DNA of 64,000 bases from Hyphomicrobium_A sp963817485 (GCA_963817485.1 CAWFOR010000020.1:186001-250000); one strand, 5' to 3'; shown: positions 37,827-46,820, counted from the first letter of the stretch. Made by a program: numbers and translations. The notes: generated from the sequence alone by a model not told the origin.

Positions 37827-38603
37827 ATGAGCTGGTCGATAAAACTGTTCACGCTCGGCGGCACTGCCGTCCGCATGCATCTGACGTTCCTGCTGCTGCT
37901 TGCCTGGATCGCCGCGACCGAATGGCAGCGCGGCGGCCCGCAGAATGCTGCCCACGGCGTGCTGTTCATCCTCGTGCTGTTCGCCTGCGTGGTGCTGCAC
38001 GAGTTCGGGCACATCTGGGCTGCGCGCCGCTACGGCATCCGGACGGCCGACGTCACGCTGCTGCCGATCGGCGGCGTCGCTTCGATGGAGCGTATGCCGG
38101 AAAAGCCCAGCCAGGAGATCGCGGTGGCGCTGGCCGGCCCAGCCGTCAATGCGGCCATCGCCTTCGTCCTCCTCGCGGTACTGTGGCTCGACGCCACGCC
38201 GCTGTCCTTCGGGGCATTCCAGGAGAGCTTCCTGGCTCAGGTCGCTGCGGCGAACGTGGTGCTGCTCGTCTTCAACCTCATTCCGGCGTTCCCAATGGAT
38301 GGGGGCCGCGTTCTGCGCGCCGTGCTGGCGATCTGGCTCGGCTATGGCCCCGCGACGCAAGTGGCCGCGCGCATCGGGCAGGGGCTGGCGCTCGTGTTTG
38401 CCGCCTTGGGCTTCATCATGGGCAACCCGATGCTTGTGCTGATCGCGCTCTTCATCTTCGCGGCCGCCGGCGGTGAGGCGCGCTACGTCAAGGCGCGCGA
38501 GACGGCAGACGCACAGCCCGCCGCCAATGCAACGGTCGAGTCGGGCCCGTGGGGCGATGTGCGGCCGCTCGACCCGTCAGGGGCCAGCAGCGACCAGCGG
38601 TAA
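37827..38603 (+). CDS. Site-2 protease family membrane metalloprotease (M50)
   Basis: The 258-residue polytopic membrane protein has the zinc motif HEFGH (residues 58-62) and the third-ligand motif NLIPAFPMDGGR (Asp158), the standard M50B arrangement for intramembrane cleavage. The C-terminal CBS domains seen in many relatives are missing. Substrates are typically anti-sigma factors or other small membrane proteins; none can be named here. It converges with the universal stress gene, overlapping by 27 nt. Confidence 0.88.
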   Translation: MSWSIKLFTLGGTAVRMHLTFLLLLAWIAATEWQRGGPQNAAHGVLFILVLFACVVLHEFGHIWAARRYGIRTADVTLLPIGGVASMERMPEKPSQEIAVALAGPAVNAAIAFVLLAVLWLDATPLSFGAFQESFLAQVAAANVVLLVFNLIPAFPMDGGRVLRAVLAIWLGYGPATQVAARIGQGLALVFAALGFIMGNPMLVLIALFIFAAAGGEARYVKARETADAQPAANATVESGPWGDVRPLDPSGASSDQR

Positions 38604-39401
38604 CGTCAGGACCGGGCAGCGCGATTGCGCGATGACGCGGCTTGTCGTGCTGCCGCGGAAGGCATCGGTAAGGCCGTGATGGCGGGCCGTCGGCATGGCG
38701 ATGAGATCGACGTTGCGCTCGTCCGCCACGCGCAGGATCGTCTCGACGACGGGCCCTTCGAAATAGTCGACATTGGCCGGCGCGCCCACGTCGTCGGCGG
38801 GGCCCGCTCTCTCGACGATGTGCATGAGCTCAAAGCACTCCGGTGTCACTTCCGCCGCCGACAGCAACGAGGCGAGCCGCTCGAGCGCGCGGGCCGGCGA
38901 TGGCATCGGCTTCACCGGAACGAGAATGCGCCGAAGGCTCATGTCGCCCGACCGAGCGTCGATAAAGCCATGGCCGTCGGGGCCGATCAGCAGCGTCGGA
39001 ACATGTGTTCGGCGCGCCACGTCCTCGGAGACGGAGCCGTTGAGCCACCGGTTGACGCCCTGGCGTCCGTGCGTCGCGACGACGAGAAGGTCGGGACGGT
39101 GGGTCAGGAAGAATTGGCTGATCCCGTCGACGACGTCGCGGTCCTTGATCTCGATCTTCGCAACGCGCACCCCGAGCTTGCTCTCTATGTCGGCCGGCGC
39201 TGCATGCGCATCCATCAACCCCCATTCGGCGAGCACCTCGCGCACATGCGGAAAGGAGCCCCAGGCGTCGTCTGCGCCCTCCTCCTTGACGTGGAGCAGG
39301 TCCAGCCGGCAGCGGTTGGCGAGGCTTAAGCGCAGGGCATGGCGGAAAGCTGCCATGCTCTGCGCTGAGAAGTCCGTGGTGTGCGCAATTCTCGCCAACA
39401 T
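38577..39401 (-). CDS. Tandem-domain universal stress protein
   Basis: The 274-residue protein contains two UspA domains: ARIAHTTDFSAQSMAAFRHAL ... DLLVVATHGRQGVNRWLNGSVSEDVARRTHVPTLLIG, then MSLRRILVPVKPMPSP ... DLIAMPTARHHGLTDAFRGSTTSRVIAQSRCPVLTLP. The first domain keeps a G-2x-G-9x-G(S/N)-like nucleotide motif; the second is more divergent. It is the last gene of an apparent operon: cytochrome c (39983), flavin reductase (39432), then this gene, with gaps of 20 and 30 nt, behind the FNR/FixK box at 40411. ATG 39401 was chosen over an in-frame start 9 codons upstream. Confidence 0.88.
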   Translation of the reverse strand: MLARIAHTTDFSAQSMAAFRHALRLSLANRCRLDLLHVKEEGADDAWGSFPHVREVLAEWGLMDAHAAPADIESKLGVRVAKIEIKDRDVVDGISQFFLTHRPDLLVVATHGRQGVNRWLNGSVSEDVARRTHVPTLLIGPDGHGFIDARSGDMSLRRILVPVKPMPSPARALERLASLLSAAEVTPECFELMHIVERAGPADDVGAPANVDYFEGPVVETILRVADERNVDLIAMPTARHHGLTDAFRGSTTSRVIAQSRCPVLTLPLVAAGP

Positions 39402-39431
39402 GCCTGCCCCCGTTCGGCAAACCTGCACTGC

Positions 39432-39962
39432 CTATCGCATGCGCGACTTGAGCTTGATGACCTCGCCATCGACGGCGAACGTGCCGTAGCCGCGGTGATG
39501 GATCGTCTTTGCGTTCTTCTGCTTGGGCTCGATCCACGCTTTGACCACTTCGAGGATGAAGAGGTTGTACTTATCCACGAGTCGCGTCTCGACCACCCGG
39601 CATTCGAGATTGGCGAAGCACTGGGGCAGGAGCGGCGCCGCGACCTGCCCGGCCTTTTTCGACGCGATCGCGAACTCGCCGAACTTGTCGACGTCACGCC
39701 CGGAGCAATTGCCGATCTTGACCACCAGCTCGGCGATCTCGACCGAGGGGATGGCGATCACGCACTCCTTCGTCTTGCGCAGGGCGGCGAAGCTGTAATC
39801 GCCCGTGCTCACGATGCAGGCGACGAGCGGCGGCTCGAAGTCGACCATCATGTGCCAGGACATGGTCATCACGTTGGCGCGGCCGCCGCTTGCCGTGGCG
39901 AGCAAGACCACTGGGCCCGGCTCGATCAGCGCATAGACCTTCGATAGGGCCAAGTCTTTCAT
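39432..39962 (-). CDS. Flavin reductase-like FMN-binding protein
   Basis: The 176-residue protein is of the flavin-reductase-like (DIM6/NTAB) family, with GPVVLLATASGGRANVMTMSWHMMVDFEPPLVACIV at the FMN-binding N-terminus and YNLFILEVVKAW in the barrel. Family members reduce FMN/FAD for partner monooxygenases or act as FMN-dependent oxidoreductases. It lies between a cytochrome c and a universal stress protein gene in a probable operon under a low-oxygen box, so an electron-transfer role under hypoxia is plausible but inferred. Confidence 0.85.
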   Translation of the reverse strand: MKDLALSKVYALIEPGPVVLLATASGGRANVMTMSWHMMVDFEPPLVACIVSTGDYSFAALRKTKECVIAIPSVEIAELVVKIGNCSGRDVDKFGEFAIASKKAGQVAAPLLPQCFANLECRVVETRLVDKYNLFILEVVKAWIEPKQKNAKTIHHRGYGTFAVDGEVIKLKSRMR

Positions 39963-39982
39963 GGGAGCATGACCCGTTCGAC

Positions 39983-40339
39983 TCAGGAGTGCGGCTTGAG
40001 GCTCAGGATGTAGCTGACCACGGCAGCGATCATGTCATCGTTGAGCCCCGGATCGGGCATCGTATAGGGCTTGTCCTCGGTGCGATGCGCGGTATGTAGG
40101 AACGCGGTGAGCGACGCGGCCGTCGTGTCGGGACGCGCGGCGATGGCGTGAAAATCCGGGCCGGGAACGCGCAGGATCGGCGAGAACTCCGAATTGGTTT
40201 CTGTCACGTGGCAGATCCAGCAGACCCGGTCCGCGATCTGGCGGCCGCGCTCGACTTGCTCCGCGTCTGGCGCTGCGGCCTGCGCGCTCACGCCGCTCAG
40301 CGCCAGCCCAGCCACAGCGATTGTTGCAACCAGCCGCAT
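39983..40339 (-). CDS. Small periplasmic c-type cytochrome
   Basis: The 118-residue precursor has a signal peptide (MRLVATIAVAGLALSGVSAQAA) and one heme site, Cys40-Trp-Ile-Cys43-His44. The distal Met is probably in PYTMPDPGLND near residue 92. This is the class I monoheme layout. It is the first gene of the cytochrome-flavin reductase-Usp operon. The intergenic region shared with the divergent Usp gene holds an FNR/FixK-like box at 40411-40424. Confidence 0.88.
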   Translation of the reverse strand: MRLVATIAVAGLALSGVSAQAAAPDAEQVERGRQIADRVCWICHVTETNSEFSPILRVPGPDFHAIAARPDTTAASLTAFLHTAHRTEDKPYTMPDPGLNDDMIAAVVSYILSLKPHS

Positions 40340-40410
40340 TCACACCTCCACTACGGATCCGGTGACTTACGCTCGGGGATGAATACGAGTCCGAGCCGCC
40401 GCTTCCGTCG

Positions 40411-40452
40411 TTGATTCAGCTCAAGGCCGGAAGCCCATGCCGCACCTAGGCT
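40411..40452. promoter_or_regulatory. FNR/FixK-type box and candidate -10, shared divergent promoter
   Basis: TTGATTCAGCTCAA (40411-40424) matches TTGAT-N4-ATCAA at 9 of 10 positions. TAGGCT (40447-40452) lies 22 nt downstream toward the Usp gene, the spacing of a class II FNR-dependent promoter (box near -41.5), giving a start about 24 nt before the ATG at 40483. On the other strand the cytochrome c gene starts 72 nt away, so one site could serve both directions. Confidence 0.65.
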
Positions 40453-40482
40453 TGTTGCTGGACACGCCCATGCAGGAGCGAC

Positions 40483-40920
40483 ATGTACAAGAACATCCTC
40501 ATAGCGACCGACGGGTCGAAGATCGCCAGGAAGGCGATGCACGACGGTCTTGCCCTTGCCCGTTGCCTTGGCGCGCGCGTGAGCGTCGTCACGGTCACGG
40601 GGCCGAGGAGCGAAGCCGCATTGGGGGAAACGGTCTTTGCGCCGAGTGTGGAGGACTTCGACAAGATCTGCGCGAAGGAAGCCGCGCGGATTCTGTCGGA
40701 GGTCGATGAAGCCGCAGCGGCCGCGGGGGTCCAGTGCAAGGTCGTGCACGTGGGCCACAGGTTTCCCGCCGACGGAATTCTCGAAACGGCCGAGCAGTCG
40801 GGCTGCGACCTCATCGTGATGGGCTCGCACGGGCGGCGAGGGCTCGCAAAGTTCCTGCTCGGGAGCCAGGCGACCGAGGTGCTGACCCGCTCCAAGGTGC
40901 CGGTTCTCATCTGCCGGTGA
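40483..40920 (+). CDS. Universal stress protein (single domain)
   Basis: The 145-residue UspA protein starts MYKNILIATDGSKIARKAMHDGLALA and ends with the ATP-binding signature GSHGRRGLAKFLLGSQATEVLTRSKVPVLIC, so ATP binding is expected. CAGGAG precedes the ATG. It is transcribed away from the cytochrome c operon from a region with an FNR/FixK-like box positioned as in class II promoters, consistent with induction at low oxygen. Its 3' end is 12 nt from the convergent ABC permease gene. Confidence 0.92.
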   Translation: MYKNILIATDGSKIARKAMHDGLALARCLGARVSVVTVTGPRSEAALGETVFAPSVEDFDKICAKEAARILSEVDEAAAAAGVQCKVVHVGHRFPADGILETAEQSGCDLIVMGSHGRRGLAKFLLGSQATEVLTRSKVPVLICR

Positions 40921-40932
40921 GTCACGGAGCGG

Positions 40933-42057
40933 CTAGCCTGCTTCCGCCGCCACGCTGCGGAAGCGCAGCAGAGCGAGCCCCAGGAACACGGCGCCGATCG
41001 CGCCCACCAGGAGGAAGCGCGGCCATACGATGTCGAAGCCGGCGCCGCGATAGAGAATGGCCTGCGCAAAGGCGACGAAGTGCGTCGACGGCGATGCCTG
41101 CATAATGGTGCGCAAGAGTGGCGGCATGCTCTCGAGCGGCGTGTTGGCGCCCGACAGCAGGTTCAGCGGTACGGCGACGAGGATATAGAGCAGCCCGAGC
41201 TGCGGCATGGTGCGCGCGACCGTGGCCAGGAAGATGCCGACCGCCGAGGCGAAGAAGAGGTAGATCGCTACCCCACACATGAACAGCGGCACCGAGCCTG
41301 CGATGGGGATGTCGAGCAGTCCCTTCACGACGATGGCGAGCGACAGGCCGACCGCGACCGTTATGACGAGCGCATTGGCCCAAATCTTCGACATGGCGAT
41401 CTCGAAGGGCGTGATCGGCATGACGAGCAGGTGATCCATGGTCCCGTGCTCGCGCTCGCGTACCACGGCGGCGCCGGCAAGGATGATCGCGAGCATGGTC
41501 ACGCTGTTGATGATGCCCATCACGCTGGTGAACCAGGCCGTCATGACGTTGGGATTGAAGGCGATGCGCACGACGAGATTGACCGGCGGCGTGGGCGAGC
41601 CTTGCGTGCGTGAGATGTAGTCGGCGACTTCGCCGTCGATGATCTGCATGGCGTAGCTCGAGCCGATGCCGGCCTGCACCATGGCCGTGGCGTCGACGTT
41701 GATCTGCAACGCGGGGCTGCGGCCGGCCCGCACGTCGCGCTCGAAGTTGGGAGGAATGTCGATGATGAACGTGAACTTGCCCGTGTTCATGAGCCGATTG
41801 ATGTCGCGCTCGGCGACGTACTGCGCCGGCTTGAAATAGGGCGGCAGGAACGCCCGCGCGATGTGCTGGGATAGCTGCGAGTTGTCCTCATCGACGATGG
41901 CGATGGACGCGTTGTGCAGCTCCTGCGCGTTGCTCCGCGCCTGTGCGATGACGGCGAGCGAGAACGAGTACACGACGAGCCCGAGCAGCACCCAGTCGCG
42001 GAGGAAGCTGCGCAGCTCCTTGGTGCCGAGCCAGTAGATGTTGGAGAGCATGCGCAT
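40933..42057 (-). CDS. ABC-2 type transporter permease (YhhJ-like)
   Basis: This 374-residue permease has an N-terminal helix, a large extracytoplasmic domain (residues about 45-170) and five C-terminal helices, including the ABC-2 motif GAAVVREREHGTMDHLLVMPITPFEIAMSKI. It is the third gene of an exporter operon: HlyD-type membrane fusion protein (44808-45917), RbbA-like ATPase/permease fusion (42064-44811), then this protein 6 nt later. The same order occurs as yhiI-rbbA-yhhJ in enterobacteria. The substrate is unknown. Confidence 0.9.
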   Translation of the reverse strand: MRMLSNIYWLGTKELRSFLRDWVLLGLVVYSFSLAVIAQARSNAQELHNASIAIVDEDNSQLSQHIARAFLPPYFKPAQYVAERDINRLMNTGKFTFIIDIPPNFERDVRAGRSPALQINVDATAMVQAGIGSSYAMQIIDGEVADYISRTQGSPTPPVNLVVRIAFNPNVMTAWFTSVMGIINSVTMLAIILAGAAVVREREHGTMDHLLVMPITPFEIAMSKIWANALVITVAVGLSLAIVVKGLLDIPIAGSVPLFMCGVAIYLFFASAVGIFLATVARTMPQLGLLYILVAVPLNLLSGANTPLESMPPLLRTIMQASPSTHFVAFAQAILYRGAGFDIVWPRFLLVGAIGAVFLGLALLRFRSVAAEAG

Positions 42058-42063
42058 GGGGGA

Positions 42064-44811
42064 TCACTTTTCCTGTTTGCGCAGCAGGAGAAGGCTCAGC
42101 AGCGTGAGCGCGGGGACGAACAGCGCGAGCTGGCCCAGGTAGCCGACGAGATCGAAGAAGCCGAGGCCCTTGGTGAAGGTCCCGACGCTGATCGGGAGGA
42201 AGTATGTCATCGGGAACAGCCGCCCCATTACGGCGCCCATGCCCGTGAGCGACGAGACCGGTGTCATCATTCCGGCGAACATCTGCGCTGGCAGCACGGT
42301 GAGGATGGCGGTGCCGAACAGCGCCGCGATCTGCGTTCGCGTGAAGGCCGAGATAACCATGCCGTAAGCCGTGGTCGCCGTGACGTAGACGAGCGCGCCG
42401 ATCGCCAGCATGGGGAAGCTGCCCTTCAGCGGAACCTTGAAGATGAAGATCGCCATCAGCAGCAGAATGAAGAAGTTCACCATCGCCACCGCGATGTAGG
42501 GGAGCTGCTTGCCGAGCAGGAACTCGAGCCGCGTGACCGGCGTGACGTAGAGGTTGGTGATGGAGCCGAGCTCCTTCTCGCGCACGATGGCGAGCGCCAT
42601 CAGGATCGCCGGGATGAGGGCGAGCTGCATTGCGATGGTCGAAGGGACCATGGCGAAGATACTGTCGAAATCCTGGTTGTAGCGAAAGCGGACCTCGACC
42701 CTCGCGAGTGGCGGGGCAGCCTCCCCCTTTCCACGGATCGCCGGATCGGAGAGGTACTGCTGGTGCACGCCTTCGAGATAGCCGCGGATCGTCTCGGCGC
42801 GGAACGGCATGGCTCCGTCGATCCAGGCGCTCACTTCGGTCGGCCGTCCGCGCTTCACGTCGCGGCCGAAGCCCACGGGGATCTCGATCGTCGCCGTGAC
42901 CTGCCCGCTCTTCAGCCGGTCCTGCAGATCATGCGCGTCCGTGATCGGCGGCGCCTCGACGAAATAGGGCGAGCCGCGCAGCTCCTCGAGATAGGCGCGG
43001 CTCTCGTAGGTCTTGTCGCGGTCGAGCGCGGCGAAGGTCAGCGAGTTGACGTCGGTGGTGATGCCGAACCCGAAGATCAACATCAGGAAGGCCGTGCCGA
43101 GCAGAGCAAAGCCGAGGCGGATGGGATCGCGTATCAACTCGAGCGATTCGCGGACCGTATAGGCGAGCATCCGCCGCGGGCTGAAGAGCTGCTGAGCGGG
43201 CTCGACCGCCGGGCCGGCGGGAATAAGCTCGGTGCCCTTCCCCGCCTCGAGCGCAAGATCTGCCCGGCTTCCGTCCGCCTCCTCGAGGTAGCTGATGAAC
43301 GCGTCCTCGAGCGAAGCGGCATGGCGCGCGCGCACGAGGCCAGCCGGTGTATCGGTCGCGAGCACCCGGCCGGCGTCCATGAGCGAGACCCGATCGCAGC
43401 GCGCGGCCTCGTTCATGAAGTGTGTGGAGACGAAGATCGTCACGCCCTGCCGGCGCGAAAGATCGATCAGTAGCTCCCAGAAGCTGTCGCGGGCGAGGGG
43501 ATCGACGCCGGACGTCGGCTCATCGAGGATGAGCACCTCGGGCTCGTGCACGACCGCGACCGCCAGCGAGAGCCGCTGGCGGATGCCCAGCGGCAGATCG
43601 GCGGCGAGCTGATCGACGTAGTCTGCCAATCCGAACCGCGAGATCAGCTCAGCGATGCGGTTCGCGGCCTTGTCGGACGGCAGTTGGAACAGGCGTGCAT
43701 GCAAGTCTAGGTTCTGGCGTACGGTGAGCTCGGTATAGAGCGAGAACGACTGCGACATGTAGCCGACGCGCATGCGCGAGCGCATGTCGCCGGCATCGAC
43801 CGGGCGGCCCAGCAGCATCGCACTGCCGCTGGTCGCCGGCAGCAGGCCGGTCAGCATCTTCATGGTCGTGGTCTTGCCGCATCCGTTCGAGCCCAGAAAC
43901 CCGAACAGCTCCCCGCGCTCGATCTCGAAGCTCACGTGATCGACCGCCGTGAAGGCGCCGAACCGGCGGGTCAGGTCGCGAGCGACGATCACGGGCTCGC
44001 GCACAGTCTTGCCGCGCGGCGGGATCGTCAGCACACGTCGTCCCGCTTTGAACTCGGGCGGCAGCAGCGCGATGAAGACATCCTCGATCGATTGCGCCCC
44101 GGTCTCCTGCTTGAGCCGCGCCGGCGTCCCCGCCGCGAGCACGCGACCGGCATGCATGACGATGAGCCAGTCGAACTGCTCCGCCTCCTCCATGTAGGCG
44201 GTCGCGATCATGACGCTCATGTCCTGCCGGCGCTGGCGCATGCGCGCGATCAGCTCCCAGAACTGCCGGCGCGAGAGCGGATCGACGCCCGTCGTCGGCT
44301 CGTCGAGGATGAGAAGATCGGGATCGTGGATGAGCGAGCAGCAGAGCCCGAGCTTCTGGCGCATGCCGCCCGACAGGTTGCGCGCCAGGCGGTCGGCGAA
44401 CGGCGTCAGGCCCGTGCTGTCCAGCAGGTTGGCGATGCGCATTTCGCGCTCGGCGCGGTCTTGTCCGAAGAGGCGAGCGAAGAACTCGATGTTCTCGCGC
44501 ACGCTGAGGTCTGCATAGAGGTTTTTGCCGAGCCCCTGCGGCATGAAGGCGATGCGCGGGCAGATCTCCGCGCGGTGGTGCGCGTCCGCCATGCTCCCGC
44601 CCAGCACCTCGACCGAGCCGGCCTGAATGCGCTTGGCGCCGGCGACGATGCCCAGCAGCGACGACTTTCCCACGCCGTCGGGACCGATCAAGCCGACGAG
44701 GCAGCCGCCCGGGATCGCGAGCGTGACGTCATCGAGGGCGGGCGTGGCGGTGTAGCGATGCGTTAGGCCGTCGAGGCGGACGATGGGCTCGTCGGGTGCC
44801 GCCATGGTCAC
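42064..44811 (-). CDS. RbbA-like fusion of two ABC ATPases and an ABC-2 permease
   Basis: The 915-residue protein has two nucleotide-binding domains (Walker A GPDGVGKSS near 37 with LSGGMRQKLGL and LILDEPTTGVDP; second Walker A GSNGCGKTT near 308 with LGIRQRLSLAVA and LILDEPTSGVDP), then a permease half from about residue 550 with VREKELGSITNLYVTPVTRLEFLLGKQ. In the second domain the signature reads LPLGIRQ instead of LSGGQ, so that site may be weakened. RbbA was named as a ribosome-associated ATPase, but the membrane half and neighbours argue for an exporter. The ATG overlaps the hlyD-type stop by 4 nt. Confidence 0.92.
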   Translation of the reverse strand: MTMAAPDEPIVRLDGLTHRYTATPALDDVTLAIPGGCLVGLIGPDGVGKSSLLGIVAGAKRIQAGSVEVLGGSMADAHHRAEICPRIAFMPQGLGKNLYADLSVRENIEFFARLFGQDRAEREMRIANLLDSTGLTPFADRLARNLSGGMRQKLGLCCSLIHDPDLLILDEPTTGVDPLSRRQFWELIARMRQRRQDMSVMIATAYMEEAEQFDWLIVMHAGRVLAAGTPARLKQETGAQSIEDVFIALLPPEFKAGRRVLTIPPRGKTVREPVIVARDLTRRFGAFTAVDHVSFEIERGELFGFLGSNGCGKTTTMKMLTGLLPATSGSAMLLGRPVDAGDMRSRMRVGYMSQSFSLYTELTVRQNLDLHARLFQLPSDKAANRIAELISRFGLADYVDQLAADLPLGIRQRLSLAVAVVHEPEVLILDEPTSGVDPLARDSFWELLIDLSRRQGVTIFVSTHFMNEAARCDRVSLMDAGRVLATDTPAGLVRARHAASLEDAFISYLEEADGSRADLALEAGKGTELIPAGPAVEPAQQLFSPRRMLAYTVRESLELIRDPIRLGFALLGTAFLMLIFGFGITTDVNSLTFAALDRDKTYESRAYLEELRGSPYFVEAPPITDAHDLQDRLKSGQVTATIEIPVGFGRDVKRGRPTEVSAWIDGAMPFRAETIRGYLEGVHQQYLSDPAIRGKGEAAPPLARVEVRFRYNQDFDSIFAMVPSTIAMQLALIPAILMALAIVREKELGSITNLYVTPVTRLEFLLGKQLPYIAVAMVNFFILLLMAIFIFKVPLKGSFPMLAIGALVYVTATTAYGMVISAFTRTQIAALFGTAILTVLPAQMFAGMMTPVSSLTGMGAVMGRLFPMTYFLPISVGTFTKGLGFFDLVGYLGQLALFVPALTLLSLLLLRKQEK

Positions 44812-45917
44812 GACTTCCCTTTGAGTCGCTCCGGCCAGTCGGTCTGCGGGTCGGACTTCACGTAGGCGACGCCGGGCAGCCCGCTACGCACCGCATCCTT
44901 ATGTGCGCGCGAGCGATCGGGGTCGATGCGCACGCGGATGCGGAACATGAGCTTCTCGCGCTCGGTCTGCGTCTCGACCATCTTCGGCGTGAACTGCGCC
45001 TGGCTCGCCATGTAGCTCACCTTCGCGGGGATCGGCCGGTCGGGAAAGGCGTCGAGCACGATGCGCGCATCGTTGCCGATCTTGATGCGGTCGGCCTCCG
45101 CTGTCGGCAGATAGATGTCCATGTAGACATACGAGATGTCGAGCATGGTGAAGACCTTGCCTCCCGCTGGAAGCACTTCGCCCACGTTGGCGATCCTGTA
45201 TTCGATGCGGCCATCGCGCGGGGCGACGAGCGTGTTGTCGTCGATGTTGACCTTGTAGAGCTCGACGTCATGCGTCGCGGCATCGAGCGCATGCTCGGCC
45301 TGGATCATTCTCGCCTTCGCAGCGCTCTCTGCAGCCTGCGCGCTGTCGAGCTGCTGGCGGCGCTGATCGAACGTCTCGCGCGTCGTCCATCCCTGCTCGA
45401 CGAGCTTGCGGGAGCGCTCCATCTCCTGGCTGGCGAACGTCACTTGGGAGTGGGCCTGGTCGATATTGGCGGAGGCCTCACTCACGGCCTTGCGTGCCTG
45501 CTCGACGGTAGCCTCGGCTTTCTTCAGCGAGGCGGCGAGATCGCGCGTGTCCATGACGGCCACGACCTGGCCGGCGGAAACCATGTCGCCTTCGTCGACC
45601 TTGAGCTGGAAGATGCGCCCCGCGAACTTCGTCGCAATGTCGATGGGGTCGGCCTCGAGGCGCCCGTTGCCGTAGGCGATGCCGGGCGGCAGCAGCGGCT
45701 GGCGATGCATCCACCAGTAGAGGCCGACGGCGATGCCCACGCCGACGAGGCCGAGCATGAGCGCCGACGTTCTCAGTCGCCGCTTCGACCAGGTACCTGG
45801 GATGATCTCGGGAAGGCCCTTGGCGTGGGGCAGAGCAACCGGGAGGTTCGCCGCGACCGGCGTCGCCCGTTGGTCCTTCAGCTCTGCTGTCGCTTCAGGG
45901 GTCTCGGTCTTGCTCAT
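44808..45917 (-). CDS. HlyD family membrane fusion protein
   Basis: This 369-residue periplasmic adaptor has one N-terminal membrane helix (SALMLGLVGVGIAVGLYWW), a biotinyl-lipoyl-like half (GRIFQLKVDEGDMVSAGQVVAVMDT), a long coiled-coil hairpin (about residues 128-215) and the matching half LVAPRDGRIEYRIANVGEVLPAGG. It would link the RbbA/ABC-2 permease to an outer-membrane channel such as the TolC encoded at 54333. It is the first gene of the operon. A TTGAC/GTCAA dyad lies 174 nt upstream (46091). Confidence 0.92.
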   Translation of the reverse strand: MSKTETPEATAELKDQRATPVAANLPVALPHAKGLPEIIPGTWSKRRLRTSALMLGLVGVGIAVGLYWWMHRQPLLPPGIAYGNGRLEADPIDIATKFAGRIFQLKVDEGDMVSAGQVVAVMDTRDLAASLKKAEATVEQARKAVSEASANIDQAHSQVTFASQEMERSRKLVEQGWTTRETFDQRRQQLDSAQAAESAAKARMIQAEHALDAATHDVELYKVNIDDNTLVAPRDGRIEYRIANVGEVLPAGGKVFTMLDISYVYMDIYLPTAEADRIKIGNDARIVLDAFPDRPIPAKVSYMASQAQFTPKMVETQTEREKLMFRIRVRIDPDRSRAHKDAVRSGLPGVAYVKSDPQTDWPERLKGKS

Positions 45918-46090
45918 ATGCGGGTTCCTGTTCCGTGCATTGCAGCCTACCGAAACGCCCTCCCAATTTCCCGCGTGTTACGCGGTTATCATTCTTGGCG
46001 CGCACAAGCCTCCGACGCTTTCCGCATCTGGTGTGCTTGCCGTGGCCAGTTTTGGACTATCGCCCTTAGCCAGTCGAGCCCGCCGTGCCC

Positions 46091-46104
46091 TTGACCGCTG
46101 TCAA
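46091..46104. promoter_or_regulatory. FNR/FixK-like dyad upstream of the exporter operon
   Basis: TTGACCGCTGTCAA is a perfect inverted repeat TTGAC-N4-GTCAA, one substitution per half-site from the FNR/FixK consensus. The exporter operon begins at 45917. No strong -10 follows; TAAGGG at the expected distance is poor, so regulation here is less certain than at the other boxes. Confidence 0.4.
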
Positions 46105-46141
46105 GATGCGGTCCGCTCTAGATGCGGCGTACGCGCGCGCT

Positions 46142-46480
46142 TTATCGCTCACCTTCGCGCAACGACATGATGAAGGCGGCGAGATGAGCCCGCTCCTCGC
46201 TCGAAAGGTGATGGTTCGGCATCGTCGGCGGCGCGATCTTCAGCCAGCTCGCCGTTCCTTCGAGCGATTGCCCAGGACGATTGGCAACCGCGCGGAAGCT
46301 CGGGATCTGCGAGTGGTCGCTCTTTTCGCCCTGTCCGGGCCGCATGTGACAGCCCGCGCATAGACGCTGCGCGAGCTCGCGACCCTGTGCGACCTCGTCT
46401 ACGGCGGCCGATGCGGAGCAGACCGGCATCGCGGCGGCGACGAACATCGCGATGCTGAGCGCCAGAGCAAACCTTGCCAT
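46142..46480 (-). CDS. Small periplasmic c-type cytochrome (second)
   Basis: The 112-residue precursor has a signal peptide (MARFALALSIAMFVAAAMPVCSASA) and heme motif Cys41-Ala-Gly-Cys44-His45. The probable axial Met is in PPTMPNHHLSSEERAHLAAFI, the typical class I C-terminus. AGGAGG lies before the ATG at 46480; a longer in-frame start would destroy the signal peptide. It lies 19 nt after the Cys-rich small protein gene and should share that gene's FNR-type promoter. Confidence 0.88.
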   Translation of the reverse strand: MARFALALSIAMFVAAAMPVCSASAAVDEVAQGRELAQRLCAGCHMRPGQGEKSDHSQIPSFRAVANRPGQSLEGTASWLKIAPPTMPNHHLSSEERAHLAAFIMSLREGER

Positions 46481-46499
46481 AGAGCCTCCTATGTCGGTT

Positions 46500-46730
46500 T
46501 CAGCAGCTGTGCCGCCACATGCAGCGCCCAAAGCGCCACGTGCCAGGACCCCAACGCCGCGCACACTTGTCGGCCCAGAGCTCGCACCGGGCCCAGCCGA
46601 CCTTGTGGGAGGCGGCGAGTGGTGATGCGGACTTAGCGCCGGCAAGCATGCTGGCGCTGCCGGCCTGCGACGGGCCGCCGACCAGCATGCCGATGGCCAA
46701 AGCGGCTCCCAAACTCAAGATGAGACGCAT
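46500..46730 (-). CDS. Small secreted Cys/Trp/Arg-rich protein
   Basis: The product is 76 residues from the ATG at 46730, preceded by GGAGGA. A signal peptide (MRLILSLGAALAIGMLVGGPSQAG) is followed by a short mature part ending CELWADKCARRWGPGTWRFGRCMWRHSC, with four cysteines in the last 28 residues and many Trp/Arg. Small periplasmic proteins of this style occur in Rhizobiales; I do not know a function. It is the promoter-proximal gene before a cytochrome c, behind the best class II FNR-type promoter in the window. Confidence 0.7.
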   Translation of the reverse strand: MRLILSLGAALAIGMLVGGPSQAGSASMLAGAKSASPLAASHKVGWARCELWADKCARRWGPGTWRFGRCMWRHSC

Positions 46731-46778
46731 TCCGTCCTCCATGTGCTGTCTGTCAAATTACCCGAGCAACTTCGCGCC

Positions 46779-46820
46779 TTTATAGCGGCCGGTGGCCCCG
46801 CACGGATTGATGTAGGTCAT
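46779..46820 (-). promoter_or_regulatory. Class II FNR/FixK-type promoter of the small-protein/cytochrome c operon
   Basis: On the minus-strand side, the box TTGATGTAGGTCAT (plus coordinates 46807-46820; 9 of 10 to TTGAT-N4-GTCAA) is followed by exactly 22 nt and then TATAAA (46784 down to 46779). A start near 46772 puts the box at -41.5. The box overlaps the final codons of the upstream esterase gene. Confidence 0.75.

Noticed and set aside
41914..43473. 519-codon open frame antisense to the RbbA-like gene
   Set aside because: Asp/Arg/Glu/Gly-rich shadow with no recognisable fold.
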